DNA of 64,000 bases, taken from contig JAUXWM010000070.1 of assembly GCA_030681375.1 (NCBI GenBank), forward strand, positions 17,865 through 81,864, given 5' to 3'. Origin of the DNA: Gallionella sp. (GTDB lineage: Bacteria > Pseudomonadota > Gammaproteobacteria > Burkholderiales > Gallionellaceae). The notes beneath the pieces are model-generated. The model worked only from the letters and a program-made list of their open reading frames with translations. It had not been told where the DNA came from and searched no databases. The number at the start of each line of letters is the position of its first letter. Position 1 is the stretch's first letter. Both the position numbers and the translations under genes were made by a program. This document shows, piece by piece, positions 48,737 through 58,743 of the stretch.

Positions 48737-50265
48737 CAGGGTCTGGCCTCCCGCACGATGAGATGTCCGGAGGTGCCCAGTACTCCGTTGACATAGGCGC
48801 CCGGGGCATGCAGCTGAGTCGCTGCGCGTGCCGCATAATCTGCCACCGGTCGGGCGAAGATGGCCAGCAGGGGGCCGGCTGCGATCAGCAACAGCACGGC
48901 GAGCACAGACTGCCAGGGAGTGGCGGGCGTGACGAGCGCTTGTGTCTGCGGGTTGTGTTGCCAGAACAGGCGGCTGCCGGTCCGCGACAGGGCGACTATG
49001 ATCAGGAAGCCCGCAGTCAGTAAAACGATCCAGATTGCCGCGCCTGCTGCGGTTTCCCGTAGCGAGGCAAGCAGCATGAGTTTGCCGAGGAAGCCTGAAA
49101 ACGGGGGGAGTCCGGCGGCGGTGATGGCGGCTATGAAAAAGCCCATAGCCAGCCAGGGTGATTGAAATGACGGCCCGGATTGAATGGCATCCGCGACTTC
49201 ACCGCGCCGTTCGGCAATCAATTCTGCCAGCAGGAAAAAAGCGGCGCCGATAAAGGTGGACTGAACAAGGTAATACAGTGCGGCGGCCGTGATGTCTGCC
49301 TGCGCATGGGCGGGTGTTATCAACAGCGTGCCGGCGGAGGCCAGCACCAGCCAGGCGGCGAAATAACGCAAGCGGGTGGCGACCAGCGCACCCAGCGCCG
49401 CGAACAGCACGGTCATCAGCGCCAGAGGCGTGAGCCAGTCTGTTAGCAGATCAGCCATCGTCGGGGAGGGGGCAAAGGCGATGGCTTGCACCCGCAGAAT
49501 GGCGACGATGCCGACCTTGGTCATGATGACAAATAGCGCGGCCACCGGTGCGCCGGCAGCGGCATAAGTGTGGGGCAACCAGAATGACAGCGGCAGCAGC
49601 GCCGCCTTGAGCGCGAACACGGCAATCAGCAGCGCGCCCGCCAGTCTTGCCAGGGCGATATCGTGTTCCGCAGTCTGCAAACGCAGTGCCACGTCAGCCA
49701 GATTGAGCGTGCCCAGCGTACCGTAGAGCAGACCCAGCGCGATCAGGAACAGCGCCGATCCGGCCAGATTCAGCACGACATAGCTCAGGCTGGCGCGACT
49801 GCGAGCCAGTCCGCCGCCGTGGGCCAGCAGGGTGTAGGAGGCCAGCAGCATCACTTCAAAAAACACGAACAAATTGAACAGGTCGCCGGTGAGGAAGGCG
49901 CCCTGAATACCCATGATCTGCAACTGGAACAGAGGATGAAAGTGACGACCACGTTTATCGAATCCGCCGCTGGCATAGAGCAGGGATGCGCCTGCCAGCA
50001 GCGCGGTGAGCAGTGCCATGCCGGCGGCCAGACGGTCGACAACCAGCACGATACCGACGGGGGCGGCCCAGTCGCCCAGTGCATAAACCAGTATGCTGCC
50101 GCCATCGGCTAGTTGTAGCAGCCAGACGGCGGACAGGATGCCGAGTAGCGCCGCAGACAGGCCGATGCCGCGCTGGATGGACAGGCCGAGGTCTCGGCTT
50201 GCCAGTTGCAGCAAGGCGGCAATCAGGGGTATCAGGATGGGGAAAATGGCGGTATGCGCGTTCAT
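48736..50265 (-). CDS. mnhD: Mrp-type antiporter subunit D
   Basis: NADH-quinone-oxidoreductase-like proton-translocating family; LKAALLPLSFWLPHTYAAAGAPVAALF. Confidence 0.92.
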   Translation of the reverse strand: MNAHTAIFPILIPLIAALLQLASRDLGLSIQRGIGLSAALLGILSAVWLLQLADGGSILVYALGDWAAPVGIVLVVDRLAAGMALLTALLAGASLLYASGGFDKRGRHFHPLFQLQIMGIQGAFLTGDLFNLFVFFEVMLLASYTLLAHGGGLARSRASLSYVVLNLAGSALFLIALGLLYGTLGTLNLADVALRLQTAEHDIALARLAGALLIAVFALKAALLPLSFWLPHTYAAAGAPVAALFVIMTKVGIVAILRVQAIAFAPSPTMADLLTDWLTPLALMTVLFAALGALVATRLRYFAAWLVLASAGTLLITPAHAQADITAAALYYLVQSTFIGAAFFLLAELIAERRGEVADAIQSGPSFQSPWLAMGFFIAAITAAGLPPFSGFLGKLMLLASLRETAAGAAIWIVLLTAGFLIIVALSRTGSRLFWQHNPQTQALVTPATPWQSVLAVLLLIAAGPLLAIFARPVADYAARAATQLHAPGAYVNGVLGTSGHLIVREARP

Positions 50266-50588
50266 GATTTTTCCCGTCCGTCCACATGGTCATCGCCTGT
50301 TTCGGCCATTGCGCGTAGCGCCACCATCAACAGGTAGGCTGTCATGCCGAAGCCGATGACGATAGCGGTCAGCACCAGTGCCTGGGGCAGCGGGTCGGTG
50401 TAGCGGGCACCGGCCCGTATCAGCGGCGGAGCATCCAGCATCAGACGACCGCTGGCGAAAAGAAACAGATTTACCGCATAGGACAGCAAGGTCAGGCCGA
50501 GCACCACTGGAAAAGTGCGGGCGCGCAGCATCAGGAATATCCCGCAGGCGGTGAGTATGCCGATTGCGGTGGCGACGATGGCTTCCAT
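50262..50588 (-). CDS. mnhC: Mrp-type antiporter subunit C
   Basis: NuoK-like; PLPQALVLTAIVIGFGMTAYLLM. Confidence 0.92.
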   Translation of the reverse strand: MEAIVATAIGILTACGIFLMLRARTFPVVLGLTLLSYAVNLFLFASGRLMLDAPPLIRAGARYTDPLPQALVLTAIVIGFGMTAYLLMVALRAMAETGDDHVDGREKS

Positions 50589-53383
50589 CAGATGGCCTCC
50601 TCATGATGGCGCGATAAACGGCCCAGTTGAGCCAGTACCATCAGCACTGTGGTCACTACTACGATGTAAACGCCCAGATCAAACACCATGACCGAGGCCA
50701 GTTCAATTTCTCCGATTAGCGGCAGGGCGATATGGCCGTGCGTGCTGGTGAGGTAGGGGTGACCGAACAGCCAGCTTGCTGCACCCGTGGCGGCGGCAAG
50801 CAGTAGCCCAAGCGCCAGCAGCTTTGCCTTGTGTCGGGGCAGGCGTTGCAGGGCGAAATCGATGCCGCTGGCAAGGTATTGCAGGATCAGGGCCACGCCG
50901 GTAACCAACCCGGCAACGAACCCACCGCCCGGCATATTATGGCCGCGCAGCAGAATGAAGACAGACACCGCGAGCGCCAGTGGCAGCAGCGGGCGCATTA
51001 GTATCGACAGAAACAGTGGATGGAGTTCCTTCGCCCAGGGGCGTCCGTCGGAATCGTGTCTAGGTGCAACGAGTATCAGCTTGTCCAACAGCGCATGGGC
51101 GGCCAGTCCCACCATAGCCAGTACGGTAATTTCGCCCAGTGTGTCGAAGCCACGAAAATCTACCAGAATCACGTTAACCACATTGCTGCCACCACCTCCC
51201 GGCACTGACTGCGTGAGATAGAAGCCGGAAATTGTCTCGAAAGGCGCGCCCATCATGGCAAAAGCGGTCGCGCCCAGGCCTGCGCCTGCGCCGACAGCCA
51301 GCGCAGCATCGCGCATCAGTCGCGGGCCGGAATCTTCGGCGGGTGAATGTTGGGGAAGGTAATGCAGCACCAGCAACAGGAGCACGATGGTGACCACCTC
51401 GACTGCCAGTTGGGTCAGCGCCAGGTCAGGTGCCGAGAAGCGTACGAAGGTGAGCGCCACGACCAGACCGACCACGCTGGTGAATATGATGGCGGTGAAA
51501 CGCTGCCGGTGCAGCAGTGTCGCGCCCAGTGCGCCCACCATAAGGGTGGCCAGGGCCGCAAAGGCGGCGCTGTCGGCTGGCTGATAAGTGGCGACGGCAA
51601 GCGTTGCCGATCCCGAGTACCATGCCCAGCCACCCAGGGCGAGCACGAAGGTGATGAAGCTGGCCAGATAACGTTGCAGTGAGCCATTGTCCAGCCAGCT
51701 CACAACACGGTGCGCGAAAATCATCAGCTGCTCGTAGAGTCGTTTGAAGACGAGATTGGCATGAATGGAGGGCAGGCGGTTATGGAGGGCGAAAAATGGC
51801 TGACGTAAGGCATAAAGGGTAATGCCGCCCGCCAGCGCCACCAGACTCATGATAAAAGGCAGATTGAAGCCGTGCCACACCGCCAGTTCAAAGGCCGGAA
51901 GAGGCGTTTGCAGCGCCGAGCCGGCGGCTGCGCCGAGCAGGGGGGCGATACTCCATTGTGGAAACATGCCGACCAGCAGACACAAGACCACCAGAATTTC
52001 CACCGGCGCGCGCATCCAGCGTGGCGGCTCGTGGGGATGGCGGGGCAAATCAATGGGGTCGCCGTTGAAGAATACGTCGTGGATGAAGCGCGATGAATAG
52101 GCTACCGCGAGTATGCCCGCTACCGTGGCAAACAGCGGCAGCAGCCAGCTCATATCTTCAAATACCGGATGGCCGACCGATTCGGTAAAGAACATTTCCT
52201 TGCTGAGAAAGCCGTTTAGCAGTGGCACGCCGGCCATAGAACCGGCGGCAACAATGGCCAGCGTCGCGGTGATCGGCATGAATTTGAACAGCCCGTTCAC
52301 CTGCCGCATGTCACGCGTGCCGCATTCATGATCGATGATGCCAGCGGCCATGAACAGAGAGGCTTTGAAAATGGCGTGGTTGATGATGTGGAACACACCT
52401 GCCACCACGGATAGTGGTGTGTCGAGCCCGAACAGCAGCGTAATCAGACCCAGATGGCTGATGGTGGAATAGGCCAGCAGCCCCTTCAAATCGTAACGGT
52501 GGAAGGCGATGTAGGCCGCATATACCAGTGTGATCGCGCCCGTTCCGCTGACCAGCCAGAACCATAGTTCGCTGCCCGCAAGCGCAGGGTGCAGTCGCGC
52601 CAGCAGAAAAACCCCGGCTTTGACCATGGTCGCTGAATGCAGATAGGCTGACACCGGCGTGGGGGCGGCCATGGCATTGGGCAGCCAGAAATGAAAGGGA
52701 AACTGGGCTGATTTGGTAAATGCGCCCAGCAGGATCAGGATCAGCATGGGCGCATAGAGCGCGTGGTTACGAATGCGCTCGCCCTCAGCCAGCACGACAG
52801 AAAGTTCGTAGCTGCCGGCGATGTAGCCAAGCAGCAGCACCCCTGCGAGCAGCGCCAGTCCGCCGCCGCCGGTGATGGCCAAGGCCATGCGGGCCGCGTG
52901 TCGCGAGTCGCGCTGATCGCGCTTGTAGGCGATCAACAGGAAGGACGAAATGCTGGTGACCTCCCAGAACACCACCAGCAACAACAGATTCTCGGAGAGT
53001 ACGACGCCGAGCATGGCCGCCATGAACAAGAGCAAATAGCTGTAGAAACGCCCCAGGCGGTCGCTTTCCGGCAGATAGTAATAAGCGTAAAGCACCACCA
53101 GAAGACCGATGCCGAGAATCAACAGGCAAAAAAGCAGCCCCAGTCCATCCAGACGGAATGCGAGATTGAGACCGTAGTCCGGCAGCCATGTGTAAGCCGT
53201 CAACAGCGTTTTTCCATTCAGTACGGCGGGGATCAGCGGGATAAGTAAAGCCAGACAGCTCGCCATGACACCGGCTGCGCCCAGAGCGGACATATTCCTG
53301 CCGAAGCGAGCAAGCAGCCCGGGAACGAGGCAGCCGATAAAGGCGCTTGCAACGATCAGTGGCAGTAAAGCAGTTTCGGGCAT
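50588..53383 (-). CDS. mnhA: Mrp-type antiporter subunit A/B fusion
   Basis: NuoL-like N-terminal half (SAQFPFHFWLPNAMAAPTPVSAYLHSATMVKAG) fused to MnhB-like C-terminus (GHNMPGGGFVAGLVTGVALILQYLASG). Confidence 0.92.
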   Translation of the reverse strand: MPETALLPLIVASAFIGCLVPGLLARFGRNMSALGAAGVMASCLALLIPLIPAVLNGKTLLTAYTWLPDYGLNLAFRLDGLGLLFCLLILGIGLLVVLYAYYYLPESDRLGRFYSYLLLFMAAMLGVVLSENLLLLVVFWEVTSISSFLLIAYKRDQRDSRHAARMALAITGGGGLALLAGVLLLGYIAGSYELSVVLAEGERIRNHALYAPMLILILLGAFTKSAQFPFHFWLPNAMAAPTPVSAYLHSATMVKAGVFLLARLHPALAGSELWFWLVSGTGAITLVYAAYIAFHRYDLKGLLAYSTISHLGLITLLFGLDTPLSVVAGVFHIINHAIFKASLFMAAGIIDHECGTRDMRQVNGLFKFMPITATLAIVAAGSMAGVPLLNGFLSKEMFFTESVGHPVFEDMSWLLPLFATVAGILAVAYSSRFIHDVFFNGDPIDLPRHPHEPPRWMRAPVEILVVLCLLVGMFPQWSIAPLLGAAAGSALQTPLPAFELAVWHGFNLPFIMSLVALAGGITLYALRQPFFALHNRLPSIHANLVFKRLYEQLMIFAHRVVSWLDNGSLQRYLASFITFVLALGGWAWYSGSATLAVATYQPADSAAFAALATLMVGALGATLLHRQRFTAIIFTSVVGLVVALTFVRFSAPDLALTQLAVEVVTIVLLLLVLHYLPQHSPAEDSGPRLMRDAALAVGAGAGLGATAFAMMGAPFETISGFYLTQSVPGGGGSNVVNVILVDFRGFDTLGEITVLAMVGLAAHALLDKLILVAPRHDSDGRPWAKELHPLFLSILMRPLLPLALAVSVFILLRGHNMPGGGFVAGLVTGVALILQYLASGIDFALQRLPRHKAKLLALGLLLAAATGAASWLFGHPYLTSTHGHIALPLIGEIELASVMVFDLGVYIVVVTTVLMVLAQLGRLSRHHEEAI

Positions 53384-53551
53384 GAGTCAGAAGGATATTT
53401 GCGTGTGGCGGCTATGGTAACATCGAACGACAAATTCAGCAGAGAGTGACATATCGGTACTTAAGGCGGTAGTCAGACAAACAAGTTCATTTTGTCCGTT
53501 CTCAGGCGTGCTGATATAGTCGCATCACCGTCAATTAAGCGATAAGAACTC

Positions 53552-53920
53552 ATGAGCAAACACACCCAGCCTGATCATGAACGACTCGACCGCACTGTGG
53601 CCGAGGCCCGCCGTCAACGTGAATTGCGTGAAAGCGGCTATCGCGAGCGGGCGCTGAAATTATTTCCCTGGATATGCGGGCGGTGCGGGCGCGAATTTGC
53701 CGGCATCCGTTTGCGCGAATTGACCGTGCATCACAAGGATCATAATCACGACAACAATCCACCGGATGGCAGCAACTGGGAGTTGCTTTGTCTGTATTGT
53801 CACGATAATGAACATTCGCGCTTGCTGGACGAAGCGGCAAGGGGGCGAGAGGCCGGTGGGCTGGCGGCGGCAAGCCATAACCCCTTCGCCGAACTGCAAA
53901 ATTTGCTGAAGAAAAAGTAA
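53552..53920 (+). CDS. YajD-type HNH nuclease
   Basis: CGRCGREFAGIRLRELTVHHKDHNHDNNPPDGSNWELLCLYCHDNEHSR. Confidence 0.9.
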   Translation: MSKHTQPDHERLDRTVAEARRQRELRESGYRERALKLFPWICGRCGREFAGIRLRELTVHHKDHNHDNNPPDGSNWELLCLYCHDNEHSRLLDEAARGREAGGLAAASHNPFAELQNLLKKK

Positions 53921-54057
53921 ATTGATACGCCAATGGCGTTCAAATTAATGAGAGTGTGATGTTTGTCACAGACGTGCAGTGAAATTTCAATACTATGGCA
54001 ATGGCACGATGAGTAGAGGGTTTTCCGAATTTTTAACTTATTAAAATGGAGGTTAAC

Positions 54058-54426
54058 ATGAACAAAAAGATGACGCTTTCCGGATTGGCGGTAGCCATGT
54101 TTTTTATGGCAGGACTTGCAGGCGCTGCTGATCAGGCTGCGGTGCAGGAAAAAAGCCAGCAAAAAATGCAAGACCGTGAGCGGCCGACGGTGGGGCGCGA
54201 ACTCATGACCGAAGAGGAACGCAACGCGCAACGCGCAAAAATGCGCAGCAGCACTAAGGAGGAGCGGGAAAAGGCCCGAGCCGAACACCACGAGGAAATG
54301 AAAGAACGCGCCAAAGAACAGGGCGCCAGTATCCCGGATGAACCGCCAGTTCGCGGTCAGGGCATGGGCGCTGGACAAGGTGGTGGCCAGGGTGGTGGTA
54401 TGGGTGGGGGACGAGGCGGGCGCTAG
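54058..54426 (+). CDS. Hypothetical small secreted protein with Gly-rich C-terminus
   Basis: Signal peptide MNKKMTLSGLAVAMFFMAGLAGAA; tail GQGMGAGQGGGQGGGMGGGRGGR; GGAGG SD upstream of 54058. Confidence 0.7.
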   Translation: MNKKMTLSGLAVAMFFMAGLAGAADQAAVQEKSQQKMQDRERPTVGRELMTEEERNAQRAKMRSSTKEEREKARAEHHEEMKERAKEQGASIPDEPPVRGQGMGAGQGGGQGGGMGGGRGGR

Positions 54427-54590
54427 TTCGGGGCGTCAGTTCTCTGCCTTAGCAGGAAACGCACAGCTTGTTTTCTCGAAGCGTGGTTGCGGACGCGGGT
54501 TCAATGAGTGATCGTGAATTAAACCCGCGTTTCCGTTGCAGCCTTCAGGCGTTGATCGTCAGGCTGCTCCTGCGACACATGCGGCCGTCA

Positions 54591-56615
<2,025 letters not shown>

Positions 56616-56706
56616 GGCTAGCCGCGCATTGTACGGGCATAGATTAAATCCGCCAGAAAAAAAGCATGCTGCCGAATCATAAAGCAGAGGTGAGTGGGGT
56701 GAAACG

Positions 56707-56743
56707 GACCGCGCCGGTCAGGGAGGTCAAAACCGGCGCGGTC
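56707..56743 (-). terminator. Strong 12-bp-stem hairpin downstream of the small ORF; possible terminator
   Basis: GACCGCGCCGGT - 13 nt - ACCGGCGCGGTC perfect inverted repeat; weak T-tract. Confidence 0.5.
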
Positions 56744-56753
56744 TTTGGAACAA

Positions 56754-56864
56754 CTACAGAGAGGCGCTGAAAGAAACGTAAGTTGGAATTGCGACGATGA
56801 ACGAAACGACGCTTGCGACAACCCAACGCACAAACCTGGCAACAGTAGAGTAAGCTTTTTTCAT
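56754..56864 (-). CDS. Candidate 36-aa small membrane protein
   Basis: MKKAYSTVARFVRWVVASVVSFIVAIPTYVSFSASL*; GAGGTG SD-like site just upstream; hairpin just downstream; below the ORF-track length cut-off. Confidence 0.5.
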   Translation of the reverse strand: MKKAYSTVARFVRWVVASVVSFIVAIPTYVSFSASL

Positions 56865-57004
56865 TATTACACCTCATCAAAAATTGGAATTACACACCTG
56901 TTTCATTACATCGTTGTTACTGCGCGATGTAACGACAGGCATGAATCAGAGAGGCATTATGAAAAAGAGTTCCATTTGCTATGCACAAGGCAGTGCTTGC
57001 GTGC

Positions 57005-57385
57005 TTATTTCAGATCGAAAACGGCGCGTGCGCGCGCCAGTACGGCATCCGGGTCAAAGGGTTTGGTGATGTAATCATTGGCACCGACAGCATAACCACG
57101 CTGGCGATCTGAATCCTGCCCCTTGGCGGTAAGCATGATAATTTCAATGCCCTGCAACGCAGGGTCGGCGCGAATCTGCTCGCAGACATCATAGCCGTTA
57201 AGAATCGGCATCATCACATCGAGGAAAACCAGTCTCGGGTAATGGCGTCGTATTACTTCCAGCGCCTCCGCACCATTGCTGGCCAGATAAATCTCTATGC
57301 CCTGATCTTCAAGCTCTTCAAGCGTTTCCTCAAGCAGGATGCGGATATGTGTTTCATCATCGACAATTACAATGGCGTTATTCAT
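57005..57385 (-). CDS. Response regulator (single receiver domain)
   Basis: VDDETHIRILLEE, LVFLDVMMPILNGYDVCEQIRA, MLTAKGQ. Confidence 0.92.
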   Translation of the reverse strand: MNNAIVIVDDETHIRILLEETLEELEDQGIEIYLASNGAEALEVIRRHYPRLVFLDVMMPILNGYDVCEQIRADPALQGIEIIMLTAKGQDSDRQRGYAVGANDYITKPFDPDAVLARARAVFDLK

Positions 57386-58743
57386 TCTGGAATTCCTGTT
57401 TGTCCGGCCGCTTTTGACACAGACTGGCTTCGGGCGGCAAATGTGGTGAGAAAGGCATCAACTATGTCGGGATCGAACTGAGTGCCCGCTCCCTTGCTGA
57501 TTTCGAGCGTGGCGGTCGCGGCATCCATGCCCTTGCGGTACGGCCTGTCGGTTGTCATGGCATCAAAAGCGTCTGCGACGGCAATGATTCTGGCATGCAG
57601 TGGGATGTTCAGTCCCTGTAGCCCGTAATTGTAACCCTTGCCATCGTAGCGTTCATGGTGAAAGCGCACGCCATCCACGATGGAATGCAGTAAGCGGCTG
57701 TGATTGAGAATGTCGGCGCCATGCTCGGTGTGACGCTTCATTTGTTCCATTTCATCCTGATCGAGCCTGCTCGGTTTAAGCAGAATATGGTCGCGAACGC
57801 CGATTTTTCCGACATCATGCAGGATGGCAGACAGGCGTAAATCATTGAGGTCTTTTTCCGGCAAGCCCAGAAATTCCGCGGTCATTACTGAATAGTCGGT
57901 GACGCGTTGCGTGTGTCCGGCGGTATAGGGGTCGCGCTTTTCTATGGTTTCAGCCAGAACCGACACGGTCGATTGAAACAATTCATGCAGTTCCGTGTAA
58001 AGCTGTGCATGGCGCAGCACAATGGCGCCGTGTGAAGCCAGCGTGATCAGCAACTTGAGGTCATTGGCCGAAAACGGGCCGTTTCCCGCCGCGACCAGGA
58101 TGCCAAGTCGGGTGTCGTCTGTTTCCAGCGGCGCGCACATCATCGCGGGGTAATCTGTCTCCCCGGCATAATGGGGCGCATCTTCGACGTGGTTGAAAAT
58201 GTCGGCTTGTCCATGGGTGAAGACATGCCCGACAATACCCGCACCGCTCGGGATGGATTCGTTGTGGCGGGTGGTGTTGCCCGCCGCCACCTGTAATTTA
58301 TCTTCTTCGACAAGGAAAATCATGCTGGCATCGCATTTAACCAGTCGCTGCACCTCGCCGATCAGACTGTTGCAAGCCTCTAACAGATTCAAGTTGGTGC
58401 CAACCACTTCGTGTAAATGAAATAGCAGGTTGATTTCCCGATACATCTCGAGCGCATCGGCAGCCACAGCTTTTTTTTCCATTTCAAGCGCGATCAAGCC
58501 TTCCAGCGTGGTAGCCAGTACCTGTGCATGTTGCGGCGCAATCATCCAGGCTACGGTGTCGCCGGAGAATAATACCGGCACACGATTGCTGTCATTCAGC
58601 GCCGCATCGCCAGCCAGTGTTGCACCCTGTTCGTCAACGATGCGGAAAGAGGTGGCTAGCTGTTCGGCAAGTTGGCGCAGGCAGCGCTGCACGATTTCAT
58701 GTCGTAATATCTGCCTGAGGCTGCGTGGGGTTAACAGGGTCAT
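57382..58743 (-). CDS. GAF plus HD-GYP domain phosphodiesterase
   Basis: LHDVGKIGVRDHIL HD and HHERYDGKGYNYGLQG GYP-type motif. Confidence 0.92.
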   Translation of the reverse strand: MTLLTPRSLRQILRHEIVQRCLRQLAEQLATSFRIVDEQGATLAGDAALNDSNRVPVLFSGDTVAWMIAPQHAQVLATTLEGLIALEMEKKAVAADALEMYREINLLFHLHEVVGTNLNLLEACNSLIGEVQRLVKCDASMIFLVEEDKLQVAAGNTTRHNESIPSGAGIVGHVFTHGQADIFNHVEDAPHYAGETDYPAMMCAPLETDDTRLGILVAAGNGPFSANDLKLLITLASHGAIVLRHAQLYTELHELFQSTVSVLAETIEKRDPYTAGHTQRVTDYSVMTAEFLGLPEKDLNDLRLSAILHDVGKIGVRDHILLKPSRLDQDEMEQMKRHTEHGADILNHSRLLHSIVDGVRFHHERYDGKGYNYGLQGLNIPLHARIIAVADAFDAMTTDRPYRKGMDAATATLEISKGAGTQFDPDIVDAFLTTFAARSQSVSKAAGQTGIPE

